DNA of 64,000 nucleotides from Morinoia aosen. Taxonomy: Eukaryota; Arthropoda; Malacostraca; Amphipoda; Talitridae. Position 1 is the first letter of the stretch, and each line of letters opens with the position of its first letter. The DNA lies in the NCBI GenBank assembly GCA_030386875.1, contig CM059576.1, forward strand, positions 62,681,581 through 62,745,580, in the 5' to 3' direction. The notes below the pieces were generated by a model, which had not been told where the DNA came from, made no database searches, and saw only the letters and a program-made list of their open reading frames with translations. This document shows, one piece after another, positions 1 through 10,860 of this stretch. The position numbers and the translations under genes are program-made.

Positions 1-117
1 TAATAGTGTAAGAGTGCTAATCCTAGATCTTTTGTGTATTTTTTTCATTAACGTGTTATTTACCTTCATCCAGTTAACGTGACAAATTAATCATCTCGAT
101 TTTTTCTCCTCTTGCAG

Positions 118-317
118 TAAACAGTAGTACACCTTCTTCCTTTTCTCAAGAACAGAGTCAAGATGTCTGGAAAACTTCTTTCCAATCCTTGCTGGCTGAA
201 GGAGACAAGGGCGTGAGAGCACTTAGAAGAGAAGCGCTCTTGCCTTTGGAGTACAACAAGGTTTCCAACGCTGAGGAACTACCGGCGTCTCGAGCTACGA
301 GTCTAAACTATAGTTAA
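118..317 (+). CDS. Probable last coding exon of an unidentified host gene
   Basis: A pyrimidine-rich tract ending in TTGCAG closes at 117. From 120 an uninterrupted frame of 65 codons runs to a TAA at 315-317; the first two bases (118-119) complete a codon begun in an upstream exon outside the window. The peptide is mixed and hydrophilic (it contains DVWKTSFQSLLAEG and ALRREALLPLEYNK), with ordinary amino-acid composition unlike the AT-rich surroundings, which is the main reason to believe it. I do not recognise the family. It converges tail-to-tail on the minus-strand gene whose stop lies at 529. No polyadenylation signal could be fixed with confidence. It could be a chance open stretch, but the clean acceptor plus open frame makes a real terminal exon more likely. 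Confidence 0.5.
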
Positions 318-528
318 AGACTCACTTTGACGAGCATTATCAACCACCTTGTACAAGAGACTTGTTTCGTACCTGTTCACGATTTTCCATTTGACTTCGT
401 TCCAGTTTATTTTAGTTTGTTCGTCTGCCCATTGCATTACAATTAAAAACCTAAACCTGCAGTGCGTGTTATTTGCACGCACCAATTTGAAGCATTCAAG
501 AAAAGATCAAGCAACCAATTAGAAGCAC

Positions 529-686
529 TCAATACATAGAAGAGTAAGCAACCAATTCCAGCACCTGGGGTTCCTGATGCCAGTCAATGGGCTCGTCCTT
601 CACAGTAACAGCCTCCAGCTCAGCGTCAGGCACTTCACTTTTGATGCGAATTTCTTTTAGATTGCTTCCATAGCTCAGGCTATTAC
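529..686 (-). CDS. Exon 2 of a small acidic host protein gene
   Basis: On the minus strand a TGTCACTTGCAG acceptor precedes base 686. The frame then reads 52 codons to TGA at 531-529. It begins with two bases that complete the Gly codon started by the last base of exon 1 (6919), so the phases of the two exons match. The peptide contains IKSEVPD and VKDEPIDWHQEP; both contain psi-K-x-E-like motifs (IKSE, VKDE), typical of sumoylated insect transcription regulators such as ZAD, BTB or zinc-finger proteins. That assignment is inference, since no zinc finger is seen. A CAG/GTGCTG sequence inside this exon (after the HQEPQ codons) is a possible alternative donor leading to exons left of the window, so the 89-residue product may be only one isoform or a partial model. 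Confidence 0.6.
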
Positions 687-1370
687 CTGCAAGTGACACA
701 AGCTCATTGAGAAAAATATCATCTGAGATAACAAATCGTGTAACAGCAGTTTATGTATTAAAATACAAATTTAATTTCAAGATTTTGACAATGTTAACAA
801 TTTTGTTAGTATTTTAACACATGAAAACTGGAATGATCTTGTAGGTTAGGAAAAGAAATCTAGTAATACTTATAACAGAGAACACATTGCAATTCTTCCA
901 CCTAAAAGTTAAGACTTCACAAGCTTTGGAGATTAAATGAGCTTAATCATATTTTAGCTTACACCAGCATATCTAAATGACAATAAGAAGCAAGAAATAA
1001 AGTCTTCAGAATAAATAGTATTTACAATTCATAATAAACTAGCAAGCCCAATAAAAATTTGCTTTAAAAAATGTATTTCCCACTTCACTATATTTCGGAC
1101 TGACATCATGAAGTTTGAATTTAAAATAAGGTAAACCAATTTTTAAATCATTAATGAGGCAATTAGAATAGAATGAAATCCAGTGAGTGACATGCTTTCT
1201 CAATTATGAACCATTTCTCAACCTTGTGGGAGGAAGTTTCACACTGAAAACAAAGAACAAAACTTGACACAACGCCTTCTACCACTGAAGTCCTTATCTT
1301 TAACAGAGCAATACCACAGTTTTTTTTAAAGTTTTCAACTTGGATTATATGAAAATTTAAGCCTACTTAT
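687..1370. other. Intronic AT-rich sequence, nothing recognised
   Basis: This is intron of the minus-strand host gene. I see no coding frame, repeat copy or RNA gene in it. Confidence 0.5.
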
Positions 1371-1372
1371 CC

Positions 1373-1510
1373 AACTCAGGTGCTGCAAAGATAGGAAGGA
1401 TGCAGGAACCATTTAATATGGTGTTGAGGAAATGGGGAATGTATGCAGAAGGTACATAGAAACAGCAAGTCAAGAAAGCAGTTTATGAAACTTGATGCAG
1501 AAAGTATTGA
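1373..1510 (+). repeat. Interspersed repeat 'D', left half (split by Penelope)
   Basis: This stretch aligns by eye with the first part of the copies at 46841 and 57055 (shared words such as ACCATTTA.TATG.TGTTGAGG and GGGGAAT.TATG). The second half of the same copy resumes at 2801, so the Penelope insertion 1511-2800 split one repeat. The family is unidentified; I saw no tRNA boxes or clear terminal inverted repeats. Confidence 0.5.
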
Positions 1511-1739
1511 GGATTAAAAGGAAAAGTAATGTGGCCAAGAATATCATGATCAAAACAAACATTTCAAATTGTAGAAAATTAATCTTCAGTGTTCTGTAAT
1601 ACAATAAATCGAAGTATTAATACATTGTAACTTTATATCCTCTGACTCACTTGGATGTAAGACAATGAAATGTAAGACATGATAAAACAAAAAAATATGC
1701 AAAATTTTACCAAAAAAAGGAAAGTTTCACTGCCATATT

Positions 1740-1975
1740 ACATTCATTTATTGATGGACGGTTTTTTAAAATGCATTACGACTCTAAAATGCGGAGATTG
1801 GACAAATTTGATGTTGAATCCAAATTTTTTTTGCATTTGTGTTTTTAAAAATATGGTCTTTCTTAAAACAGTGTTCTCTTACAGATGAGTTGGATGGTTT
1901 GGTCAGGTTACAGCCGGTGCATAAGGAGATTCCCCTGTGTTGTGCTGCTTGTGCACACCTCACAAACAATTGGAC
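1740..1975 (-). pseudogene. Penelope GIY-YIG endonuclease fragment, minus-strand copy
   Basis: The minus-strand reading contains RGISLCTGCNLTKPSNS and VREHCFKKDH. These match the C-terminal part of the GIY-YIG endonuclease domain of the plus-strand copy at 2131-2565 almost word for word. The N-terminal half of the domain (the GIY and YIG signature itself) is missing because this copy is truncated where it abuts the other one. No function is expected. Confidence 0.7.
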
Positions 1976-1989
1976 AAAAATTTCTCAAA

Positions 1990-2565
1990 GAATATTTTTA
2001 CCACTGAATTACGGAAATTTTTGAGTAGAAAGTTCAGTGCAAAGCCAAGAATTCTTACTGTGCCAAAGCTAAGGTCGTATTTTCAGTTACCTTTCATAGG
2101 ATCCCACACAGAGGAAATGAAAAAGAAGTAGTGTCAACAGTTAAGAATATTTTTCCACAAATAAATCTTTGCTCATATTTTGAAAACGATAGGAAACTTG
2201 AATCATACTTTGAGCAAAGGGATACTCCGGATGTGATGCTGCACACCTCATTTGTACATCAATATACGTGTGACCGCTGCGAGCGCTCTTACATTGGTAG
2301 CACTGGGCTCCAATTGTTTGTGAGGTGTGCACAACACTGGGGAATCTCCTTTTGCAACGGCTGTAACTTGACCAAACCATCCAATCCATTTATAAGAGAA
2401 CATTGTTTTAGGAAAGACCAAATTTTGAAAATTCGAATTTTAAAATTTTTTGATTCAACATCAAATTTGTCCGATCTCCGCATTTTAGAATCTATACACA
2501 TTTTAAAAAACCATCCATCAATAAATGAATGTGATACGGTGGTGAAACTTTTCATTATTTGTTGA
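1990..2565 (+). pseudogene. Penelope-like reverse transcriptase C-terminus plus GIY-YIG endonuclease
   Basis: The first part (about 1990-2125) reads PKLRSYFQLPFIGSHTEEM, the segment that links reverse transcriptase to endonuclease in Penelope proteins. A frameshift near 2123 moves the rest into the frame opened at 2131. That frame holds YTCDRCERSYIGST (CxxC followed by the YIG element), an R..QH motif, SNPFIREHC, and the closing NLSDLRILESIHILKNHPSIN block typical of the family. Penelope elements encode reverse transcriptase with a GIY-YIG nuclease that nicks target DNA. Only about the last quarter of the protein is present, with a frameshift, so this is a relic. Confidence 0.8.
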
Positions 2566-2800
2566 CATTTTGTTTGGTTTTTGTTTTATCACGTCTTTTG
2601 AATTTCATTGTCTTACATCCAATTTATTCAGAAGATTTATAGTTAAAATGTTTTAGTAATTCAATTTATTGTATTACAGAACACTGAAGAGGGAATTTTT
2701 ATGATCCGGAATGTTAGTTTTTTATGATGATATTCTTAGCCACGTTGGTTTTCTTTTGATCCTGAAAACGTGATTTCCCAGAAATTAATCTATTTCATTT

Positions 2801-2990
2801 AGAAAGTATTGAATAATGAAAAACCGGACGGCAGCAAACCACAAAAAAATGGTCCATAATAAAACAAAAAATGCATTCTATTTAAAAAAAAGGCCTACCC
2901 ACTTCAGCACAGCACTTCACATATTTCCCCTGGGAGTGCTTATACCCATAGACACAATAATTGTTGTCCAATAAGGGGGTGATGGTTTTT
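2801..2990 (+). repeat. Interspersed repeat 'D', right half
   Basis: Continuation of the copy begun at 1373. It matches the later part of the copies at 46841-47182 and 47583-47842 (CAGCA..CC.AAAAAA, GGTC..TAA.AAAACAAAAA, CCCCTGGGAG.GCT, CCCATAGA.ACAAT). The 12-bp duplicated target opens it. Confidence 0.5.
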
Positions 2991-4055
2991 AAATACTCAA
3001 AATTACACTCTTAGCCATGGTTCAGCAGACAGGAAGAATAGAAGTGTGATGAGGTTTACTCTGAGAGTAATTCTTATAAAAATCCATAGTGTGAATGCTC
3101 AGGTGGCAGACACTCAAAACTGTGTCATGTGTCATGTAAAGGAGTAATAAATGTGGTACTCTAGTGATTTACTCCAAACAGTGATTTACATGCAGTATTA
3201 CACTCCTAAATATTCACACACCTACAAACATGACTGTGTACACCAAAATGGAAGCAAAATGACAGCATAAACCCATAAACAAAAGTGGCAGATAATGTTG
3301 AGATCACTAAAATTATTTGTTTCTAGTGTTGCAATATCTCCACTCACAGCATGGGACTTTCAATTTGGCTATGCTCCTGATAATGACAAAACGTATGTAC
3401 CAATTGCATTATGTTCAAATTGCTTCATCTTCTGTATGACTCAAGAAATTCTATTCAAACCAGAATTGGCTATACAGACCATGGTAAAATAATGATTGGA
3501 GAGAAATATTTTTTGTGCAATTTGGTTTTACTTCTAAACAAAATTTTTTCGACATTATATCCTATTAGTGTTCATGACCTGTCAAGAATGAGGAGATGAG
3601 ATATTTTTCCTACATAAATCTTCCAGATGTAAATGACAAATATCTATATTCATCCTGATAGTACCAGTGATTAAAATATTCTTAGTATCACAAATACGGT
3701 CAAGTATCCGTAACTCTTTGACCGCAGTTGGTAAAACTGAAGCTCAATATTCAACTCAAATTGAATGTCAATAGTAATAGGCAATTTTGGAACAAGCAAT
3801 CATTAACTAAATCATACCCTCATCTAGCTTTAACTAACTTATAATGAAAATTGAGTTTGCAACTACTGGTAAGTCGACAGCATTATGAAATTCTTATCCG
3901 AGGCCACCAGCAGCACATGTTGCAGTCAGAGTGTGAAGAGCATGACAGAGAGATGGACCAACCAAAAAAGAAACAACTGTGCATACATGAAGAAACTCTG
4001 CCAATTTTATTAACATAGGAGAAATTACAAACTAAAAACATAGAAATTCATTTAT
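2991..4055. other. Intronic AT-rich sequence, nothing recognised
   Basis: No coding exon with splice signals, RNA gene or repeat copy was found between the Penelope insertion and the piggyBac left end. Small open frames at 3295-3492 and 3411-3599 have no recognisable features. Confidence 0.5.
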
Positions 4056-4059
4056 TTAA

Positions 4060-6724
4060 CCCATTAATGATGAGCGGTTCCATTTGGAACCAGTGGGGAA
4101 AAATGGATGCATGATTTAACTGTAAGCTCAAATAAATATTTTAGTGGGTTGGTTGGTTCAATACAGAGCTTGTACGTGTTCTGACGTTTGGTTCTGCTGC
4201 GCCTGTAACTCCTTGTTCAGTTGGCCTTGGAAGATTACGAGGAAAGGGTGTCAGTCATGATGGCTCGTCATCGTATCAGAGAAAGGTAAGAAGTTCATTC
4301 TAAAAATATATTATTTTTAGGGTAGATGCATATTTCTATTGATAAAGAGTGTACTTATAATATTGTACATGGTACTACGTGATATTATGTTCCTAAAGTC
4401 ATTTATATCGTAAAATATTCAGTCTGGTTCCAAACGGTACTGCTCGGCAGTAAAGTAAGCATTCCGAGCATCTCATCTTTCCAGATGATAACTTTATGAT
4501 ACAGTTATGCATTGCTGTTCAAAAAGTTGTTTCTATTAGAAATTTTGTACTTGGAGGTTACATAAACAGTTTTTCTGTTATATATTTGTGAACTACTATC
4601 TCTAGAGCTGTTATGTGTATATAAACGAAAAACTATAATATTATGAACTAAGTTAGATAATATACGATTTTTCATCCTGACTTACTCTTTTTTCTAATTT
4701 TTTTTCAGATTATCGCTTGATGAAGCACTTGACCTGTTGATGGAGGAAGAGCATGAAGATGAAATATTTGCTATTGAGCCTCCCATAGAAACTGCAACAG
4801 CCGAAACAGACTGCGATTCAGATTGCTCAGATGACGCAGTCACTTGCAATCCCGATCACCTTCCGAGGAGAGTTCTCCTAGCAAACGTAATTACTGAATG
4901 TGATGAACAAAAATTGGATATCGATCAGCCTACAACATCAGAAAAAGTTTTACAGAAGAAGCGTCGGAAAGAAACTTATACATGGCATAAGGATGTTGCT
5001 AACATCGTAGATACTATTCCAGACTATAAAGCTGATACTTCTAATGTAGAAACAAAAACTGTGGAGAGCATATCGGAACATATAAACCATTATTGGACAA
5101 ACGAATGGCTTGACTACATTTGCGAACAAAGCAAGCTATACGCTCAACAGAAATCCTTGCAACATGATTCTTTGACCCGAAATAATTTGCGAGTTTTCTT
5201 TGGAATCCTCATTCTTTCAGGGTATAATAAATTACCCAACAGACGCTTATACTGGACTCAATTGGAGGACGTTCAAAACTTACTTGTCGTAAATTCGATG
5301 AGGAGAGATTCTTTCAAAGAAATAATGCGATGTCTCCATTTTACTGATAATATGTTGATTGATGATGATAGGTTCTACAAAGTGCGGCCAATTTTTGAAC
5401 ATTTAAATGAAACCATGAAGATCAATAAGGCAGATGAATTTTTGAGTGTCGATGAGATAATGGTTCCGTACTATGGTCGACATGGCGATAAACAATATAT
5501 AAGAGGCAAACTTGTGAGATTTGGGTATAAGCTATGGGGAGCAGGTAAATCTGATGGCACTCTTCTCCACATAGAGCCATACTGTGGATCTAACACAAAG
5601 ATACCTGATCATGGGCTGGGTCATGGACCTAATGTTGTCATGGAGATGATAAACAAGACACAATTGGCCCCAGGCCAACATGTTATATGTGACAATTATT
5701 TTGGTTCAATTGGGCTTCTCAAAGAACTTTCGAAGAAAGAATAGCTCTTACAACGACCCTCCAAGAAGATCGGTTAGGAAAGGCACCACTGAAGCCTCGA
5801 AACTCTATGAACAAGGAAAAGCGTGGTTCTTTGGATGAAGCTTTTTCTGGATGTGTTTCTGTAACCAAGTGGAAAGACGACAAAGTAGTAAGCGTAGGAT
5901 CCAACAAACTAAGAGCAAAACCAATTCAGACTGCAAGGAGATGGGACAGAGTTACCAGAAAACATACTCAAATTGATGTCCCTCATTCTGTACATGTTTA
6001 TAATAAACATATGGGCGGTATAGATATTTTTGATCAACAAGTGTCTGCATACCGCATCCGAATAAGGTCTAAGAAGTGGTGGTGGCCATTATTTGCATGG
6101 AGTCTCAATGCACAAGTTGTGAATGCATGGTTTCAATACAGGAAGAAAGAAGCAAACATAAGTCTGTTAGACTTTGAGAAAATTGGTCGTATCTGTACTG
6201 ACATCGTATGGTGTGGAAAGAAAACAACCAGGGCCAAGATCGCACCCTTCTACTTCGATCCTAGATGAAGTAAGATATAACAACCAGCAACAACATTGGA
6301 CAGCAAATCGTGATCAGAAGCACTGTAGATGCAGACAATGTGGACAACGCACTCATCACATTTGTAAAATGTGCAACCTTCCTGTTCATCCCGAATGCAT
6401 GGAAGCATTCCATACTAAATATTAGAATATATGCCAGTATATTTATATAAGAGTGGTTTATTAGCAGTTACGTATTGTCCATTCTGGTCCATCTTCATTC
6501 ATTATTTACTTTCGGAAAAAATATTATTAGAAGAAAATTGAAAAATTTCAGATTTTTGTTAAGTTAATGCCGAGCGGTTCCATATGGAACCAAGCTATAT
6601 TTTTTGTTCTACTATCAAAAATAAATATTTGAACACATTTATGGTTAATTATTATCACAAGTGACACTATTTTCATAAAACAAACGAAAAAAAAAACAAG
6701 AAAATAATTTTAGTCATTAATGGG
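4060..6724 (+). mobile_element. piggyBac transposon with TTAA target duplications
   Basis: The element starts CCCATTAATGA after a TTAA (4056-4059) and ends with the inverse TCATTAATGGG before a TTAA (6725-6728), the classic piggyBac arrangement. Inside each end is the palindrome GGTTCC-AT(A/T)T-GGAACC (4076-4091 and 6576-6591) with flanking GCCGAG or GAGC. A third, degenerate and inverted copy lies at 4426-4450. These are probable transposase-binding subterminal repeats (inference). The element carries a spliced transposase gene with frameshifts and sits in the intron of the minus-strand host gene. Confidence 0.9.
4257..6425 (+). pseudogene. piggyBac transposase gene, one intron, frameshifted
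   Basis: Exon 1 (4257-4285) encodes MMARHRIRER and ends at AAAG/GTAAG. The intron 4286-4708 ends TTTTTTTCAG, and joining there continues in frame into SLDEALDLLMEEEHEDE, a typical piggyBac N-terminus. The DDE_Tnp_1_7 domain follows, with the catalytic aspartates in SVDEIMVPYYG, HVICDNYF and GGIDIFDQQ. The frame breaks near 5740, where one base is missing between LLKELSKK and IALTTTLQED. It breaks again near 6245-6268 before LDEVRYNNQQ. The last part (to 6425) is the cysteine/histidine-rich C-terminal zinc domain (CRCRQCGQRTHHICKMC). The enzyme would cut and paste at TTAA, but these two frameshifts make this copy non-functional. Confidence 0.9.
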
Positions 6725-6918
6725 TTAAAGAAATACCTGGATCTTTATTACAAAAGGATAATTTAATGATATCATAAGCAGCAGGTCTCACCCTCAAACC
6801 AGTGGGGAGAGCTTCTATCTTAATACCATTATAGTTTATTTCAACACTATTAAGGCTTAATTTTCTACTTTAAGAACAACTGTCTTTGTCTAACACCCAG
6901 ACCAGAACTAAGTCTTAC

Positions 6919-7030
6919 CTTGCGCCATGTTCTCCGCTGCAGCTTCCTGCTTGATGAAATCCTGCCTGCAGCACAGCCTCTCCACTTCAGCATCCGTTAG
7001 CTTGTGCACCATAACCACTGCACGCTCCAT
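6919..7030 (-). CDS. Exon 1 of a small acidic host protein gene
   Basis: ATG at 7030-7028 opens 37 codons plus one base, ending GCGCAAG/GTAAGACT at 6919/6918, a strong donor. The peptide begins MERAVVMVHKLTDAEVERLCC and contains FIKQEAAAENMAQ; IKQE is another sumoylation-like motif. The one-base overhang matches the two-base overhang of exon 2 at 686. The intron is about 6.2 kb and carries the piggyBac and Penelope insertions. Upstream, TTGCTCAG just before the leader could be the acceptor of a 5' non-coding exon. I do not recognise the gene. Codon use is GC-richer than the flanking DNA, as expected for conserved host coding sequence. Confidence 0.65.
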
Positions 7031-8085
7031 GCTGGGTGCTTAGGTACCTGAGCAATGGGATGCTTCTTTGCTCTAACATTTAAGAAAGTTGAAGTTATAA
7101 CTTGAAAAAATTAAAAACAAAATGCTGTTCTTCCATCATTAATGAAAATAATAAGTGCCCACACATTTCATTAATGCAAGATAACCATACATCAAGTGAA
7201 TCGGACAATTCAAGATCATTTAATAAAAGAATAGAGTAGCATAATTTTTGCCTTGTGTTATAGTATGAACCACTCAAAGATTCTTTAGTGAGAAAAAGTG
7301 TGCAGTCAAAATAATTATTTCATTGAAGCGATACCTGTTTTTTCAACCCTTTGGTTTTTTAAATGAAACACGCACTTTCGAATTACTTTGTGAGTTAATT
7401 CTTTAGTTTTTTGTTGTTTGGTTGCTTTATAACAATCAGCTAGCACAAGATGAGTATATTGTTTTTTGGGTCTCAAATGATCAATCAATAATGAATGGTT
7501 AACAGAAATCAGAGGTTCATATATCAACATGAACATCAAGTTGTAGAAATTACTGTCTTCATTAGGGTCTCCCATTGGTGGGACATCATCAAGCTAGAAG
7601 TGAATTAGTTGAAGGGCTGACTTCCTCAGAGACGAATTTCACCCGGATCAAATGTTCTTAAATCAACAAGATTTAATGGTTTTTGTCGTTTTTAGGTTTC
7701 ATTCTCTGACTTCATAACATGAAGAGTATTTTGTATTGCACATTGCTCCACTGTAAAAACAAGGCCAAAAAAGTCATTTAATTCATTTACGTTAATACAT
7801 TGAAGGATGTTGTAGCACAAATTGATATCCATATTGGTGAATGTCTTGAGCCTTGTGGTGGTTATTTTGAAAGCCAAACAGAACAAAATGAACTGTTCAA
7901 TTTTAGTCCTCTCTATGTAACCAATTTTATTTCATCTTTTCATAACAATTTAAAAATTGGAAGCATTACAAACTGGCTACACTATTAACAGACTCCTTGT
8001 AATCACCAAGGTCAATCCCCTCCACAAAGATAGTCAACCAGCAGGAATCAGATTCACCCCTATAGTCAAACAACCCACAGATAGA
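7031..8085. other. Upstream region of the minus-strand gene, no gene seen
   Basis: AT-rich sequence 5' of the host gene. Short open frames (7095-7277, 7315-7575, 7692-7886) have no family signature. No promoter element is clear. Confidence 0.4.
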
Positions 8086-8089
8086 ATTA

Positions 8090-8390
8090 TAAATTAGTTG
8101 AAGCCTCCCTAACCCCAACACAGGAAAGCCAAAAGGAGAAATGAAGAAAACACTGCTTAGTATAGAGTTAAAGTATTATACTAGATGTTAGTTTAAGGCT
8201 TCCTTTTCCCAACATAGGTGTTCTAATAGGAAGAAAGTTGGAGACAGTGTTTAGTTTGAAGTTGAGGCAACAAGGAGTCTATACGTATAGTCTGCTGTCA
8301 CACTGATTCCTCTGCATACAAGAACAGCAAGTAAGGAAAAGAGTTCAAGACACAAAATCAAAGTTGAAGAAGAAAATTATGGATGATTAG
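8090..8390 (+). repeat. Diverged copies of repeat 'D'
   Basis: 8090-8180 begins GCCTCCCTAACCCCAACACAGG like the 5' end of 'D', and 8186-8300 repeats the same beginning in more complete form (TTTAGTTTGAAGTTGAGG.AAC). The match resumes at about 8320-8390 (GAACAGCAAGTAAGGAAAAGAG, GTTGAAGAAGAAA). It looks like two overlapping, old insertions. Confidence 0.4.
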
Positions 8391-9165
8391 TTACATTATT
8401 CATTGTAACTAAAGAAGTACAATGAATTTCATATTGATTCTCCGTCCAGCCATTCTGCCACTTTTTGCGCATCCAATATCTAAATCACATTGCTCTAAGA
8501 TAATAGCTTTTGGAAATACCCTATTTTCCTATTTCCAACTGTTCAGAGAGAACATTTTTCTAAAATTTTACTTTTTTTTCATATGCAAGCTATATTGCTT
8601 GGAAAAATTGACACAATTGATGTTCTGAAAGCTATCTGAATATATGAATAGTTTTTCATGAAAGATTTTTTTGTTCCTTGAAGGAACTTGTACCAGAGGT
8701 ATCAAGAGACATTTAGAACTGGTATCATAGATTCATATCACCGCCCCAGGAGCGCCCACGCTGCGTCCTCCTCGATGCACTCCTACCCTTCCCACCTTCG
8801 TTTTCCCCTCTCACGCAGCAAAGAACGTTGTGAAGCTTTGCTTGATTGTAAACTGGGGAGTTCTGTGTTAAATAGACCAAAACAACATAATCCAGATATT
8901 TCTAGTTCATGTCTAATAATTTTACGGAAATGTGTCTAATGCAGTGACTGTCTGGCACTACTAGCTGGATTCAAAACCACCCCCTTCCCCCCTCGTTTCC
9001 CCCTGTCACAAAGCACAAAACGTTCAGCATATTTGACAGCTAGTGAAGTAAGCATGTCTCTGATGAATAAAGTTATAAAACAAAATCAGGAATTTTCCGG
9101 ATTCTTGGTATACGTTCCCCTTCAGAGAATCGAACAATTTGACCCAATAAAATATTCAAAAATTC
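8391..9165. other. Intergenic, no gene recognised
   Basis: Contains two C/T-rich stretches about 193 bp apart with a similar core (TCGTTTTCCCCTCTCAC near 8799; TCGTTTCCCCCTGTCAC near 8992), probably an old duplication. No coding evidence. Confidence 0.4.
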
Positions 9166-9169
9166 ATGC

Positions 9170-9560
9170 AAATACTTCACGAGTAAAATAAGCTCTAATG
9201 TATTCACATGTTTATAACATTCGAATAGACATTTATGGCCATAAAGTTTTTGGAATTCACCCATATCTCTTTTCTCCCACTTCCTCCACCAGAGGAAAAT
9301 TTCTTTAAATTGCTATTTTTCAGCCAAGATTGTGTAGAGATTTTTTTTGTTAGATTTACAATAGACATAAATACAAAACTAGGATTCAATGTTTTTATAC
9401 TGCTTAAGAAATATTGTAGCATATTTTTTCATTTTTTAAACATATTTCCTGATTCAGCAAGAAAAAATTAATAAAAAATTCATAATCAACTGATCAAAAA
9501 ACTACCTCTCAATTTTATAGTACTCTCCTTGATCTTTACAATGCAAAAAAGATCTTTGAT
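9170..9560 (+). repeat. Diverged direct repeat, copy 1
   Basis: Matches 10525-10860 in order and orientation with many small gaps: CACATGTTTATAACATT..ATAG, TTTGGAATT.CCCC, CAAATTTCTT, TTTTTCAGC, ATCTTTACAATG. Origin unknown; the spacing is about 1.35 kb. Confidence 0.45.
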
Positions 9561-9904
9561 CTTTACAACTTTTTCTTCTAACCTTCAAAACTGGAGAAGA
9601 AATAAAGTGGCTAAGTTGGAAGTGTTTCAGAGAAAATGGCATTCGAAGTTACCGGGCACCAGAGCGCATATGACACTGTTTCATACCATTGTTTTCCGCC
9701 AAAACTTACAAACTAAAAAACTACTAATAAGTCTAAAAGATTTTAGATATGTCTTCCATAGTTATAATAAATCAGTAAAACTAAGGCAGGTAAAAACATC
9801 TTTCACAAAATCTCACGATGTATTTTAAAAATAGAGCATTCGAGCATATCCATACTCATTTTCAATATCTGGAATAATAAATTAAAACATGGTAAATACA
9901 GTAC

Positions 9905-10380
9905 ATGAATACAAATTGTTAATGAAAATTAAATAAAAAAATTAGGACAAGATATTTAGATGCGCAGAAGATGACATATCATTGAGACTTGGTTTAAATT
10001 GATGAATTATGATACTTTGTAGTAACTTAAGGCTATGTTTAATACAAGTTGAGACTATTTTGAAATTATCAGTGCAGATTGGATGGTCAGATTCTAATGC
10101 ATGATCTCTTATACTGCTGTGCAATGGGTTTAACACTCTATTTCCCGTATGGACCGACACCCCCTTGTGCTCAGCTATGCGTGTTGCAAAATGGCAAGCA
10201 GTCTCATCATAATAAGTGGCCCCACACTGGCAACACCCATATCTATGGACCACGCAGCTAAGCAAATAAGTAGGCATCTTATCGACGTACCGGAAAAACT
10301 GCTAATGTTGAAAAAATTTTGGAAAGTAATGCGTATGTCTATTTGCAGATAGAACTTATTACATAAATTACGAATTTCAC
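9905..10380 (-). pseudogene. Penelope-like element fragment, GIY-YIG domain
   Basis: On the minus strand, FFRYVDKMPTYLLSCVVHRY leads into CCQCGATYYDETACHFATRIAEHKG, then SIRDHALESDH, FKIVSTC and SIIIHQFKPSLND. This is the order of blocks in the Penelope C-terminus. The reading frame 9942-10277 is open, but the YIG element reads YYD, so the signature glycine is lost. It is from a different Penelope family than the 1.5-2.8 kb dimer. It lies between the two halves of the direct repeat at 9170 and 10525. Confidence 0.75.
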
Positions 10381-10524
10381 AAGAAATTTTTTGATTATGC
10401 GACAGTGAGATGAAGGGCAGAGTGAAATATAATAAATCACTTCCACTAATGTCACTAGTACTTGCTGCATCTGCAGTGGGATCTCAACAGTTTTTCCAAA
10501 TGAAATCTTCAAGAATTTTTAAAT

Positions 10525-10860
10525 AATACTTCTAGAGTGATATAAACTCTGAGGAATTCACAGCATGTTCACAACATTTATAGCCGATAGAGTATTTGGA
10601 ATTTCCCCCTGAAGCAAATTTCTTGAAATTTTAATTTCTCAGCTAATTTTGTATTTGAGTCAATTTTTTGTTCGATTCACAATGAACATAACTAAAAAAA
10701 TCAGAAACAGTTTTTTGATATTGCCTTAGACATAATTGAAAAGAATTCTAATTTTAAAATCCAATTTTATTTTTCTCTGCAATAAACAAATTCTTGATAC
10801 CCTAACCAATAAAGTACCCTTAAATTTATAGTGATCATCTTCATCTTTACGATGTAGGAA
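10525..10860 (+). repeat. Diverged direct repeat, copy 2
   Basis: Partner of 9170-9560. Confidence 0.45.

Larger units (their letters stand above)
1511..2800. mobile_element. Penelope-like element, head-to-head inverted dimer
   Basis: Two 5'-truncated copies of one Penelope-like element lie in opposite orientation: a minus-strand copy (about 1511-1975) and a longer plus-strand copy (about 1980-2762). The 3' non-coding parts are reverse complements of each other; around 1580-1690 and 2580-2700 both contain TGTATTACAGAACACTGAAG in the element sense. The whole unit is bounded by the 12-bp direct repeat AGAAAGTATTGA at 1499-1510 and 2801-2812, which I read as the target-site duplication. Penelope elements are known to integrate as partial tandem or inverted copies. 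Both copies are dead. Confidence 0.75.
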
